Shown: positions 46,001-58,359, numbered from the stretch's first letter. The stretch is DNA of 64,000 nt from Labyrinthula sp. Ha (GCA_015227615.1 JAALGZ010000003.1:1426001-1490000); one strand, 5' to 3'. Program-made: numbers and translations. Notes: generated from the letters alone by a model not told the origin.

Positions 46001-48969
46001 TTCAATACTTGTAACTGAAATACAAAAGTATCATATATATGACTGCCTTGATCAAACACGGTAATTTATTATCTTTTGATTTCAACGTTCGGTAATATTA
46101 TGAGGCAGATAACCAAGAGTTCTTGTGAAATTCAGAGAAAAACATGAGAAATAGTGTATTTGACGTTCATTCAGATTATTATTAGTTGGCAAATTGAATT
46201 ATATTGACTAGATACTGTATTTATCTCCAATAAAAGTCTTCAGCTTCGGAGATAATTAAAGTCGTCAATGGTTAGAGAATGACTTTATAGCCTCTTAACC
46301 TGTTATTTCAGATCTAATCTTAATGTAATATTTTACTTGTGGGATACTTTCACAATGGCAATACGCTACTTACGCAAATTATTTGTGATAGAAGAAAAAA
46401 TACAAATGTGAAAGACAAAGAATGTACTTAGAATGGCATTAGAAACCAACCAAAAATCAGATATACTCTTTTTTAAGTGAAAACACATCGAGGGGGTTAA
46501 CCTTTCAGCAGATATTTCTGCTATTTTCCATAAATTTAAAAAATAAATAAGTACAAGTAAATTTATTTTTTAGAGTATTTTTTATATTTTACTGGTGGGT
46601 TATTACTAAGCCTCAAACTCAAGTATACTTGAGCATCTACTTGCTTGAGAGTTATCGTATCTCCTTAATTTCTCTTCGGATTGTTTTCAAGAAACTAGGG
46701 AAGATATTCAAGTACACAGAGGATTTATCTGTACTTCTTAATTTTTTTTTGGCTAAATTGTTAGATCAATGGAATAATGATTTCAGCTCCTAGAATTATT
46801 AAGCATTATTGATGAAGTAATTGTCCTTTTCTCAAGGAAGAAGTGTCTTTGCTGTTAGAATTAGACCCACTGTGAATAGAGATGTCCTAGAATATCATAA
46901 AAACAAAACTTTTAAAAATAATAGTATATTTTGCTGAAATTTTGTTTTTGATTTAACCTTTATATAGAAAAATATAAATTAATAGAAAAAGGATAAGATT
47001 CTTCGCTATGTACCTTAAATCATAGTGAATAGTGTTACAAGCTAGGAATCAATACAGCAGTCCAAGTTCTATCTATCCACTTTCGTAACTATAGAAATGA
47101 CTCTGTTCAATATCTATTTCTTATTTATATGATGCTCTGTCGGCGAGTACAAATCTTCTATAGCTAAATATAAATAATCCGACTATGCGAATAGAACGAG
47201 GAGAGAACATATATGAGAACACTGTTGTACACTCTGTGGTGCTCACACTCATAAAAAAATTAAATCTTTTGTCGGTAAAAATCGATAAGAAAGCATTATT
47301 CTTATAGTCTTAGAATTGAACTTAGTATCTGTTCTTTTCAACTCTTTCTCCTACTAACTCTTCCCCTTAAAATTCAGGTTTATGTTGCTTGTCTTGACCT
47401 TTAAAAGTGTGAGTATTGTGTTTATATTTTTCATCATCAGCTTTAACAGCTATCTGATACTACTAGGAATAAATAGGAGGCAAACCATGCAACCTCCACT
47501 GAACTGTATTTCACCTGTACTGGTTATCTGTTGCGCAATTATGAATTATCTCAATATGAGATTACCACATTCAACGAGATTAAATTCCCTTTCCAACTTA
47601 CTCTTACAAACAAAAACACAAGTCTTCTTTTCAAGATACAACGGTTCGATAAGAGCCAGAAAAAGACAAAAACTTATATTTCTAGCTAAAAACAGCAGTA
47701 TCATATATTTGAAGCAGAAAGGTAAAAATTTAGACTACTTCCTCCACTTAAACAAACTCTACATTTGTTAACTTAGTATGATCAAATACCACAACTAGAA
47801 CTTCGCGGATAAGTTTCGTTTGTAAATTACTGGACAAAGAGAAGAAGAGTGTTATTGTTTTCCTTACTTGAACTTTTATTAATAAAGATCTCGTCAAAGC
47901 GCCCTTGGATCTCAAAATCCACAAACTGTATCTACTCCCTACTATTTTTTTCCATTCACATGTCTCCTTCTTTGTTCGACTATAACAACACCCTGTAGTT
48001 TTATTGTTCCTACTTTTTTTCTTTCCCTTAAATCAATATTGAATAAATTCAGGAACTCAACACATTCCATCAACCATTTTCCAAACTCACCTCAATTATT
48101 GCAACTGCGGGAACAGATAAAAATTTGTAAGCATATTGAGTCAATCCAAATAAGATTAATTTCTTACTTTTATTTTTGTTTCAAAAAAAGTCAACCATAT
48201 TTTTTCGTTGAAGATCTTGGATATTTCGTACAAGACTATTTCTTATTACGTAGTCTTAGTTTCTGGATAACAGGAGATGTTTTTAAAAGTTTAAGATGCT
48301 TGATTATTTTTTTGGTTAATATTTCTTATGCTCAAATATTGTTATATTAAAAGTTTACTTTAGTTTATTAATATCATATAAAAAAAGAAGTTATACGATA
48401 AAGAGGAACCGAATAAAAATATTTCACTTCTCCAAGTATTAATTTTCTTTCCCTTACAGTTCACCCAAAAATATTTATTATAATTTAAACCAGACTTTAA
48501 AGTTCTCGAAAAACAAACTATATATATATATGCGCCTTTGGTACTATTGTGTTTAAGAAGCTTCTGCGCATAAACAAAGTTCAAGTATTTAGAAGTAATA
48601 TAGACTTAAAATTTGAAAGCCCAGCATTATGTTTCAGATAGCAAAGAACTCGGAAATTTTAGAATTCTGCTAGGTAGAAATTTACGTGGAATTAGTTTTT
48701 TTCTTCTTCAACGCTCTAAGTTAGGCGTAGAAAGTAGAGTGAAGCATAACCAGAACCATTTCGTCGTTGTTTCCTTTTGCATGACTGGTGATAAGACTAA
48801 AGTGTATTTCCTGAACTCTTAGGCTTTATGTTAACAATTGTGTATTTTTTAATGGGTAGAAAAGGAACTTTTTTCTCTTAGAATCAAAGGAACTCTATAT
48901 GTTGCTTGTTTAACAAAGACCGGTGATTAAGTAGAGTTACATCAAGGACTGAAAAATTTAGACATACTT

Positions 48970-49083
48970 CCCTTCAACCTCAAACCAAAGGTAAGAAACT
49001 GTGTTACTAAATGAGGAAATGAATATCTCGGGTTTTCTATGTATTGGATTCTTACCTATTAAGCGACAAACCAAATAAGTTGC
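48970..49083. repeat. SDR 3' flank repeat
   Basis: About 110 bp left of SDR3 match the corresponding flanks of SDR2 (about 35845-35954) and SDR4 (about 56765-56869), with shared sequence such as GAATATCTCGGGTTTTCT and TTGGATTCTTACCTATTAAG. SDR1 lacks it. This is probably the ancestral 3' UTR of the gene family. Confidence 0.75.
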
Positions 49084-50151
49084 TTACTCAAGAGTAGAAA
49101 AGAACTCTATACCAAGTGCTTTCTCAGATTCTGTCCATACAAGAATTTGGTTTTCTTCACTCATAGTGTTCTTCTCGTTTCCATTTAGGACATCTTTTGC
49201 CTTACTTATAACCTTAAGCGGAATCCCTACAGTACCCTCCTCCGGAATAAAAAAGTCTCCTCCATCGACATCCTCTTCTTTACCAAAACCGCACTTGATT
49301 ATTGGCATAGATCCATCCGCCGCACTTTGAACTTTGAAAATTCTGAAAGAGAAAATAAATTCAAATAACTTCAGAGTAAAATAAACGTTCCAACTATAAG
49401 TTCCCTCCTTTTTGTGTGTATCTCGCATGTTTTCTATAATATCAGTATTACTATCACCAGGCTCCCCAACCACACTTTTCACAAGTCCCTTTAACTTTGT
49501 TTCTTGCAGCTTCTTATGTAGAGCCATGGCGAACGTTGTATTAGCTAGCTTAGTTTGATGATATCTTTCAGTTACAGCAAAGAAACCATTACCTCCAAGA
49601 TTTTCTTCTTTTCCTTTTTTAAAATATTTTGCTTTTAAACCTTTACCTATATTTCGTGCAGCAGATGAGTGTTGAACTATTCGTACATCACCTCTTTTTT
49701 CCGAGGCAACCTTCAAAGTTGGTAACAGAAGATGAACCAGCAGGAAATGACCAAGGTGATTAACCTGCATTTGATAATCTAAACCATCTTCTGTATGTCT
49801 ATCTGGTGCTGAACCTATTCCTGCATTGTTAATCAGCACATCCAAACCATCTGGAGTCAACTCCAATACTTTTTTCGCAGCTTCTCTAACCGAAGATAGG
49901 GACATTAAATCACAGGAAACTGGTTGAATAATAGTTGTGGCGCAGAATTTTTCTTTTTCGTTTTCCAGTTGTTCAATGCTAGCATCAAAGCGAACTGAAT
50001 CCCTGTTCAGCAATAGCAATTGCGACGCGTTCTTCCGTACTGCACAAACAGCTGCCCAATATCCTGTTCCCGAGGTTGTTCCTGTAATTGCAACTGCTTT
50101 TCCTTCAAGAGAAGGAATTGTTTCAAGAAAATTAGTATAAAGTTCTTTCAT
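49084..50151 (-). CDS. Short-chain dehydrogenase/reductase, copy 3 (SDR3)
   Basis: 355 residues, encoding the same protein as SDR1, with all motifs intact (TGTTSGTG 23-30, NNAG 108-111, catalytic Ser162/163, YHQTK 197-201). At DNA level the two differ by a few silent or near-terminal changes, including the end of the gene where SDR3 uses TAA and SDR1 uses TAG. Unlike SDR1 it keeps the family's 3' flank, so it may have the more ancestral transcript end. Likely cytosolic NADPH-dependent oxidoreductase; substrate unknown. Two identical intact genes suggest a dosage effect or simply recent duplication. Confidence 0.9.
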   Translation of the reverse strand: MKELYTNFLETIPSLEGKAVAITGTTSGTGYWAAVCAVRKNASQLLLLNRDSVRFDASIEQLENEKEKFCATTIIQPVSCDLMSLSSVREAAKKVLELTPDGLDVLINNAGIGSAPDRHTEDGLDYQMQVNHLGHFLLVHLLLPTLKVASEKRGDVRIVQHSSAARNIGKGLKAKYFKKGKEENLGGNGFFAVTERYHQTKLANTTFAMALHKKLQETKLKGLVKSVVGEPGDSNTDIIENMRDTHKKEGTYSWNVYFTLKLFEFIFSFRIFKVQSAADGSMPIIKCGFGKEEDVDGGDFFIPEEGTVGIPLKVISKAKDVLNGNEKNTMSEENQILVWTESEKALGIEFFSTLE

Positions 50152-50174
50152 CTCTATCTTTTATTTTTTATATA

Positions 50175-50242
50175 AACGGATAGTATTTGATTTTTCAGCA
50201 ATCATTTCATATTCTGCTTTTCTAACGGATATTCGGAGTTTT
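50175..50242 (-). promoter_or_regulatory. SDR3 promoter block with two TATCCGTT elements
   Basis: Nearly identical to the SDR1 block: distal ATATCCGTT next to AAAACTCCGA (near 50224-50242) and proximal CTATCCGTTTATATAAAA (element at 50175-50182) shortly before the ATG. The base before the proximal element differs from SDR1 (ACTATCC versus AATATCC). Confidence 0.55.
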
Positions 50243-50438
50243 GTGCTGTTAATCAAAGAAGTAAATCCCGAGAAATAACAGATAAATCATGAATGAAGTT
50301 GAAATACGGATTGGTTGTATTAAATGCTTGTACTATAATACAATATAATATTACCATACTAATTTTATATTATAGTAAGTGAAAAATAAGAAAATCTTAT
50401 TTGTCTTGAAGTGAAAAGATGTTATCCCTAAGTTTATA

Positions 50439-50687
50439 TCATCGGGTTTTTGTTATATAATACTGTCCGATCAACCTTTCTTTTTCAAAACTTTCCCTTC
50501 TGGACTCTGAAACATAAAACCTTACTACACACAAGTTCTTCAAGTATAATAAATAAAGTCTTACACTTCTAAAACGCCAAGACCTTAACATATTCTTCTT
50601 CCCTGCGACATTTTCGTCTAGTAAACCCGAATGTGTATTCTCCTTCACCTGGTCCCCTGCTTCTGTATTCTGCTCATCACTTCCCAT
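50439..50687 (-). CDS. Small open frame upstream of SDR3, uncertain
   Basis: Second copy of the 82-codon frame at 29528-29776, with an identical predicted protein starting MGSDEQNTEAGDQ. The same possible 58-nt intron (GTAAGA to TTTCAG) is present. Identity follows from the young duplication and does not by itself prove coding. Confidence 0.3.
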   Translation of the reverse strand: MGSDEQNTEAGDQVKENTHSGLLDENVAGKKNMLRSWRFRSVRLYLLYLKNLCVVRFYVSESRRESFEKERLIGQYYITKTR

Positions 50688-53600
50688 GTCTATTCTTTAC
50701 ACTTTCAATGTACTTTTTCAACAGGTATTGGTTCTTTCTCTTTTTCTTGTCAATCTGTGTAATCTTTAACTTTATCCCATAATGTGCTACCTAACATACT
50801 AGTATAGCTTTCGGATGCTATAACACATGTACCACAAGTACAAATATTTACAAGCGTAGTAGCTTTGAGCAATCCAGTTCCCACACAAGTTTATTCTTAG
50901 TATAAATCCTTCAACTTAGTATAAAACTCTTCAATAGATATGATGTATCTAGATCCTTAACCAGAAAATCATGAACAAAAAAATATGTTTCAGTGTGTCT
51001 TTCTTTATCTAAGGCAAATAACACCTACGTTTTCCTCTAACTGAAGAAAACGATTACATATCTTACCTATGCAAAACCCCTTTCAAAGAAAACCTAGTTA
51101 GAGCGATATATGGAATCCATCCAACCTTTCAATTTCTTATGAACTTGAACCAATTAAATTCATCAATGGAAAGGTTGCAGGGTATCTAAACAATTCGCCA
51201 TCAGCCAAGAACGTAGAAAAGATTCCTAGAATCACAGATTCAAGAATAATGAGACTTCAGGTTTCCTTTAACGGCTTGCTTAGTTCATTAATACTCAAAG
51301 TAAGAAAACGAATTGTAGTTGACCAAACTAAACTATAATTTTGTAACTTCTATGAGGCAGCCGGCCAATTTCGCTTAATTCTATTTCTACAGTGGGAAAC
51401 CTTAATTTTTAGTTCAATCGATAGATTTTGTCCCCATAGGATACATTATCAGCTTTGCAGTACATTCTTGTAAAAAGATTGTTTAGTAATGATATTAACC
51501 TCCCCTGCCGTTTTATGTTAGAGATCCAACTTCAATTATGTGAACTTTCGGATGATTCTTCAATTCTTTTTATGTTCGTCGTATCACTTTACTGAAAACT
51601 TCATGTTATAAACTTGTGTTCCCAAAACTGTAATTCCTTTGGGGGAAATATCTCCAGTTAAATCTGGTGCTGGCTATACCTACTTCTCATTCAAATCCTT
51701 CAACTTCTATACTGGGAGCTAGCTTCGTAAATGCCGGGAAATATGCTTAAGGCTCTACAACAAAGTTTCTAGAATGATGAAAAAATTTGGGGTCTCTATA
51801 CGAAAAAATACATGGATATAAATGGTATCCTCAAATAACACACATTATTGTTTGGCAAAATTTATGTTTTACATGCTAGTACATAGAACCTCTCAATCTT
51901 TACATATTTCTTAGGTATGAAATTCGCACCATAAATACAAGATGTTATGGACAAAATCTGCACAACACACTTATAACTTCTGCACAGAATATATTTCTAA
52001 ATTCAGATATGAATACTATTTTTTCTTAAACTTGTAGATAAATGAGATATGAAACAGTTCAGGCTACATGGATTCTTTTTAATTCAAAAGTAACTAATCA
52101 GATACATTCTAAGATACTAGATATAATAAAACTGTATTCTACGGAATATGATTCTATTAACAAAAAAAGTACATATTGTGGTAAACGACAAATTTAAAGA
52201 CCGCTTAAGACAGCAAACCCTCCTTAGACTACCTGTGCGATAGACAAACTTCTAATCCGTAAGAAAATGTGTAATGATTAACATAATATAAATTAGGCGT
52301 AGACAAAACTTAGTCAAATGCATGACTACTACGTGATACATACTTTCAACGCTGTTTGAATCAAAATTAGTAAGCTTCGAGACAGCTTATACAAGTAATA
52401 GATATATCGATAGTCTTAAGAAAAATTTGAGATGCTAATATAAGTTGCTAAAGGATGAGACTTGGAAGATTGGATTTACCATGATTTGGACTGAGATAAG
52501 ATGTCAAAAGTAACACACGACAAACGATATCATTCTAAGGATAGTTCATATCAATGACATTCTTTTATCTAGCCGAGATATAATGATCAAAAATAACATA
52601 TTGCTGGAAATTAAGAATAAAGATGAAATTAAATATACCAACTCAAACCAGATATTTAATGAAATATAAATAAGCAAATTTTGGGATAAGTTTCTACTTC
52701 ACTATTACTCTATTATAAAGGATATGATGAAAATATATGAAGCTAACAATTTGAAAAACATCGATTCATCACAATATCCACAAACCTATTATGACCCTAC
52801 TATAGTACCTGAAAATATAAGGTTGTTACATTAAGTTATAGAGTAACCTTAATTAGCCTTTCTAACATGTAGCCGGTATAACATGGAAGTGTAAATAGAT
52901 TTCATGCCATTATAAGCCAGTAAGAACTCCGGCGGTTTAGACACACTAAGAAAATGATGTGTTGCTTATCTCATAGTGGCTCTGTGGGTCACGAACTCAA
53001 GAGAAATGTTAAAAGCAATTCAATAAATTTCCTGTAGACATAGAATGAGAAAATTTCCAGGGAATTTTTAGTTCTGATTAATGACAAAATCATTCTTACG
53101 AAAGATCCCCGTGTCTTACGGGAAATAAAAACTAAGAATCGATAGCTATATGTATTATTGAGGTAGAGATAATTTTAGGGTGAGTGTTCTTTCCTTATTA
53201 GAATCTATGCTTATTAATCTCAGGTTCTTAAAGATATAGCGAGAAATATTCCCTTATAGCACAACTAGATGCTTACAACCTACTAAGAGAAAGAGTTTCA
53301 TGTTACACAGAAGGTACATATACATTCGTATCTTACTATGTTGAGATCAGGAAAATTAAGTGAGGTTATATCTGAGAATTATACTACACTTGAGTTAAAT
53401 CTAACTGTATTTGGGCTCTTATACCCTATAAAAGGTTCAAAAATCTGCTAAAATAGAGACTATTTCAATCATTTAAAAATATGACGATGTGGCTACTGGA
53501 AATAATGTTGGGTAAATAATTTGCAATTTTTTGCGCTATTTAGGAACCAGACTTCTGACTAAGATACAACAAATAATGAATATATTTGCTCTTTAATATC

Positions 53601-56600
53601 AATAATTTTTTGAAAAAGTGTTTTATGTTTGAATTTTTCAAATAACAAGTGTGCTTATTTCAATATATACTATTCTATAGACCAGATTTCCTTTTACAAT
53701 AGTTTCAACAATGTCTGATGCAAGTAAGATAACATTCAAGTTTGTAAATCTATCGGAGAACTAGACGAAGAAGTTTTTAAAGAAATAATGACCTTTATTC
53801 ATAAAAACAAAGACATATGAAACGTATATAATTTTGGAGAACAAGAATATAGACCTATCAACGAATGCATGTACTCTTATGATACTACATATACCTAATG
53901 TTCAAAAAAGTAAGAACCATCAGGAGAATACATAAAATTAAATTTTGTATAGTTAGCCAGAGTTAGAAACGGTGCACTTAAAGAACAATACACTGCCCAG
54001 TATTACAGTTTTGGGATCAATTCTTAATAAAATATATTTTATTTATTAAGTTTCTATTTATGTAGCATGTCTTTTTATTGCATTGTGACCTTTATCATGA
54101 ATTTGTAATGATTTGAATTTAATTATGAACAATAAGTGTATATCAAGAAAAGTATTTGTACAGACCATGGTTCAAATGTTTGATGAATCTATAGTTTTAC
54201 TTTAAAAAACAAGAACAAATAATTTTATTAGCTTTCAATTATCTAAGATAAGAGATGCCACAGTGAATACCTGTAGCTCTCAAATTTTTCATCTCTTTGT
54301 TTTTCTGTTACAATTTTCGTTCTAAATTATTTCCTTAGCCTAAGAATTTTTATTTTGGCTTATGTTGTTACTGAGGCTTTAATAATTTTATCGTTCCGCA
54401 TTATTGGCAAATTCAGTCAAAATTAATAAACTTCGATGGTTCTTTCAACGACACACGCCATCAGTCATAATCTGCATCTAATTATTATAACAAGACATTT
54501 CCACATTTCTGATGGAAATAGCGATAATTATTTGATTATTAAGAAAATTTAGATACTGAGCAGTAAAATGTACCAGTTTCTCCTCACTGACTGTTTACAC
54601 TTTGCATAGCTATACAGGAACATAGAATTTCAACGTACTTGGGGTCTTTATATAATACTTCTTTACCAATACATAAACTCCGGGAACAGCAAATCCCAAC
54701 GCTCCAATATTTCAGTAAGTACTATTAGGTAGATAACGTTACTTATATCTCTTTAATTCTCTGTCAAAGTTCTTTAAAATTATCTAACCATATATAAAAA
54801 TCCTCATACAGATCACTATTATACAAACGGGCAATAGTATCATTTGGTTGCGATGAAACCTATACAAATGGTACCAATCCAGATCAGGACCAAAAGTACC
54901 GCCCAAAAACTCTAACTAAATCAGGTGAATAGCATTTTGCAAAAACCTCATTTTACCAGATTCGTTTCCGTACAAGGTACCAAGTTTGAAATAACTAATG
55001 AACACATCCTAGGAAAAATTACAAAAAGACCGGAACGTAACTAGGGAATAAATTCAGATCTAGGAAGAACAACAATTAATGGGAGTTCTTTAAACAAGGT
55101 GTAAAGGTGTGGCTACTTCCTTTCAAATTAGCGATTAATGAATTATCTTTTTGTAAGCTTTTCAGTTCATTTGATCGCAGTATCATTGTTTAACTCCTTG
55201 AAACCTGCAACCTGTTTACAAAGAAATGAAATTACCTATTTGATGAAAAAAAATAATTATGAATCTCTTGATTGTGTCATAGCCTTTCTACATGAATCTG
55301 TTCTCAAGTTTTAGAGTAAGTATCGACACCTTTCTTCAAACTAAGGTGGATCGGCTTGTACCCCCACAAGCAATTGGGGCTTCATTGTAACTCAAAACAA
55401 GAATACTATATCTTACAACAACCAATCCAAGGCATCAGCTCTTCTTCAGATACATGACCACTAAATAATATTTTCAAAGCCCAGTACAATATTTCTGTAC
55501 TAATATAATAAATAATATATTTCAACATGAAGTATATATCTAAAAAGTTTATATATTGTTACCTATTATATCTCCTGAATTGAGAATAGAATGCGCCTAT
55601 TAGGTGAAACGCCTTGAAGTTCATGTACATGTTAGAAACAAGGCAATTGATCTTTAAACAGAAAAAATAACTTCCAAAGCTTAGGCTTTGAACTATCTGT
55701 AGAGAAAAATGCACTCACTCCTTATCTATTCCGTTCCTATGACGCGAATATATTTCCATAATTGTGGATATTCCTTACAAAACTAGCTCCATTCAAAGTT
55801 CTTAGTTTCTTGGTAACAAAAAATGCTGCTTTAAACTTTAAAATAGTTGATTATTTCCTTATGGTTATTACTCGTAATGTTTTACTTTTCAGGTTCAGAT
55901 AATTCTGACTTCTAGTCCTGCTTTACTTCGTTATTATCATAAGAAAAATAGAAGAAACAATAAGGTAACGCAAAAAACGAGAAAAAATAAATTACTTTTC
56001 CAAGTATTACTGTTCTAGCAGTTCATTCTAACATATGCTCTCAAAAGTAGAAAACGCTTCTCAAATTTGTCTAAGAATAAGTTATATAAGCATTTAGAAT
56101 GTCAAGACTATTTTGTGTATTGTTTCTACCTAGGATAAAATTTAGAGAATCTTCGAACTGAGTTCCTTCGCTTAACGATTAACTATTATCAGTCTATGTC
56201 AACGGCTAAATAAATATTCTAAACAACCGTAGAATATAGGAGGAGGCTTTGTATCGCAATGCCCGGGTTAGAGTTCCAATGCCCGGATATGTATTCTGAG
56301 GCCAACTTATGTTACATGTGTTTTCCTTATGGGAAGGACAGTATGAAACTATTCTATATGTTCAAATTTTGGACAATTTGAAATAATTATACATTTCCGT
56401 TTGAGATAATAATTCTATATTCAGTATTGGAATGGAACTTAGATGGTATATAATGATAGTACAGAAAGGTTTAGTTGAAACTAGTAGATCTTAATTGCTT
56501 CAACTCCGTTAGTTATTTGGAGGCAGTAGAGTTCAGTAGAATTAAATTCTTTCCTCGTTGCGTTTCCTTTTATATTTAGAGATCGACAAAAAAGATGCTC

Positions 56601-56869
56601 TTCATGAACTCTTTGAATATATAGCTTAGTTGGTGGATGCTTCTTCTGGAAGTGTAGAAAATGAGAACCTTACTTTGAAACTTGTGTATTCCTCCCTCAA
56701 TTAATACTACTACTTGGCAGTATTATGCCACTTACGATGAAGTTTGAGAGTGTTTATCCTCCACCTCGAATCAAAGGTAAGGAACTGTGATACTAAATGA
56801 GGTAATGAATATCTCGGGTTTTCTGTGTGTTGGATTCTTACCTATTAAGTGACAAGCCAAATAAGTTGT
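50688..56869. other. Gene-free spacer within duplication copy B
   Basis: Counterpart of 29777-35954, with the same lack of convincing genes. It also carries the worn copia-like trace near 52470-52680. Confidence 0.5.
52470..52680 (+). mobile_element. Possible Ty1/copia reverse transcriptase fossil, second copy
   Basis: Duplicate of the trace at 31550-31760, carried along by the segmental duplication rather than by independent insertion. Broken and old. Confidence 0.3.
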
Positions 56870-57935
56870 CTATTCAAGAGTAGAGAAGAACTCTATACCC
56901 AAAGCTCTTTCAGATGCGCTCCATACAAGAGCTTGGTTGTCTTCACTCATTGTGTGCCTCTCTTTTCCTTTGAGGACATCTTTTGCCTTACTTATAACCT
57001 TAAGCGGAATCCCTACAGTACCCTCCTCCGGAATAAAAAAGTCTCCTCCATCGACATCCTCTTCTTTACCAAAACCGCACTTGATTATTGGCATAGATCC
57101 ATCCGCCGCACTTTGAACTTTGAAAATTCTGAAAGAGAAAATAAATTCAAATAACTTCAGAGTAAAATAAACGTTCCAACTATAAGTTCCCTCCTTTTTG
57201 TGTGTATCTCGCATGTTTTCTATAATATCAGTATTACTATCACCAGGCTCCCCAACCACACTTTTCACAAGTCCCTTTAATTTTGTTTCTTGTAGCTTTT
57301 TGTGTAGAGCCATGGCGAACGTTGTATTAGCTAACTTAGTTTGATGATATCTTTCACTCTTTGCAAAAAGTCCATTACCTCCAAGATTTTTTCCTTTTTC
57401 TTTTTTTAAATATTTTTCTTTCAAACCTTTACCTATATTTCTTGCAGCAGATGAGTGTTGAACTATTCGTACATCACCTCTTTTTTCCGAGGTAACCTTC
57501 AAAGTTGGTAACAGAAGATGAATCAGCAGGAAATGACTAAGGTGATTAACCTGCATTTGATAATCTAAACCATCTTCTGTATGTCTATCTGGTGCTGAAC
57601 CTATGCCTGAATTGTTGATCAGCACATCCAAACCATCTGGAGTCAACTCCAATACTTTTTTCGCAGCTTCTCTAACCGAAGATAGGGACATTAAATTGCA
57701 GGACACTGGTTGAATAATAGTTGTGGCGCAGAATTTTTCTTTTTCGTTTTCCAGTTGTTCAATGCTAGCATCAAAGCGAGCTGAATCCCTGTTCAGCAAT
57801 AGCAATTGCGACGCGTTCTTCTGTACTGCACACAGCTGTCCAATATCCTGTTCCCGAGGTTGTTCCTGTAATTGCAACTGTTTTTCCTTCTAGAGAAGGA
57901 ATTGTTTCAAGAAAATCAGTATTAAATTCTTTCAT
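56870..57935 (-). pseudogene. Short-chain dehydrogenase/reductase, copy 4 (SDR4), frameshifted and mosaic
   Basis: The family start MKEFNTDFLETIPSLEG reads from 57935, and the cofactor loop TGTTSGTG is encoded, but a 2-base loss near 57831-57835 (CACAAACAG in SDR1 is CACAG here) shifts the frame soon after. The downstream frame, 335 codons from an out-of-frame Met at 57877, lacks the Rossmann start and so could not bind cofactor normally. Other signs of relaxed constraint: NNAG is NNSG and CDLMS is CNLMS. Segments alternate between SDR2-like (C-terminus; FAKSERYHQTK) and SDR1/3-like (ENMRDTHKKEG; FDASIEQLENEKEKF), indicating gene conversion. It could be a sequencing or assembly error, but the NNSG change argues for real decay. 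Confidence 0.85.
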
Positions 57936-57954
57936 TTTTGTTTTGATTTATAAT

Positions 57955-58020
57955 AACGGATAGCTTTGCTGTTTCAGTAACTATTTGTTAACCGGTGCGC
58001 TAAACGGATATTCGGAGTTT
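57955..58020 (-). promoter_or_regulatory. SDR4 promoter block with two TATCCGTT elements
   Basis: AACGGATA occurs at 57955-57962 and 58003-58010, the latter adjacent to TTCGGAGTTTT as in SDR1 and SDR3. The sequence between the elements is more like SDR2 (GTTACTGAAA/GTTACCGAAA). The block is retained although the gene is broken. Confidence 0.5.
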
Positions 58021-58180
58021 TGCGGCGTTAAACAAACAAGTAAATTCCGTGAAAAACGAATTTTGATTGGCTAATTTGAGAATGTGTTCTTTTTCATACG
58101 GAAGCTTGAACTAGATTCTCTTAGCAGTCCAAACGGTACTTAACGTATTTGTTTTGTTACAAGGTTCTAAGGCGAAGGAG

Positions 58181-58200
58181 GCGGTAAAAACCATTACCGC
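58181..58200. other. Perfect 7-bp hairpin
   Basis: GCGGTAA and TTACCGC are separated by 6 bases in an otherwise AT-rich region upstream of SDR4. No function assigned. Confidence 0.4.
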
Positions 58201-58235
58201 TCTGCCAAGGCATAACACCAACAGAGATGTTCCGT

Positions 58236-58258
58236 TAAGAAAGTAAAGTGCTTTCTTA
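58236..58258. other. Perfect 8-bp hairpin
   Basis: TAAGAAAG and CTTTCTTA flank a 7-base loop, directly after a CCGTTA sequence, 36 bp beyond the previous hairpin. The pair may be the remains of a foldback element like the one at 37176-38226. Confidence 0.4.
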
Positions 58259-58319
58259 CAGCTAAAATCCTTTAATGGAATTGATTGTAACGAAAGTAGA
58301 TCAAGTATTGTAAAACTTG

Positions 58320-58359
58320 TAACGTAATCCTAACGTCAATAGCTCATAACGTAATTCCA
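58320..58359. promoter_or_regulatory. Three spaced TAACGT repeats
   Basis: TAACGTAATCC (58320), TAACGTCAAT (58331) and TAACGTAATTCC (58348) lie in direct orientation within 40 bp, about 390-425 bp upstream of the SDR4 start. They could be clustered factor sites or element debris. Confidence 0.3.

Larger units (their letters stand above)
38227..49083. other. Gene-free spacer between the two duplication copies
   Basis: About 11 kb without a convincing gene. Traces of a decayed copia-like element occur near 39.0-40.1 kb. Longer frames at 47382-47771 (129 codons, Ile/Leu/Phe/Lys-rich) and 48039-48350 resemble random AT-rich translation. A (TA)n run lies near 48520-48532. Confidence 0.5.
49080..58020. 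repeat. Segmental duplication, copy B (SDR3 - spacer - SDR4)
   Basis: Direct repeat of 28168-37114. Order, spacing and noncoding sequence agree throughout, with a few single-base changes and 1-2 base indels per kb in the left two thirds and more to the right. The SDR3 protein equals SDR1. The SDR4 gene has been rearranged by sequence exchange and frameshifted. Confidence 0.95.

Noticed and set aside
47382-47771. 129-codon open frame on the + strand
   Set aside because: Composition is dominated by Ile, Leu, Phe, Lys and Asn as in random AT-rich translation; no motif or conserved context.
48039-48350. 103-codon open frame on the + strand
   Set aside because: Phe/Tyr/Ile-rich, no domain, no promoter element; likely chance.
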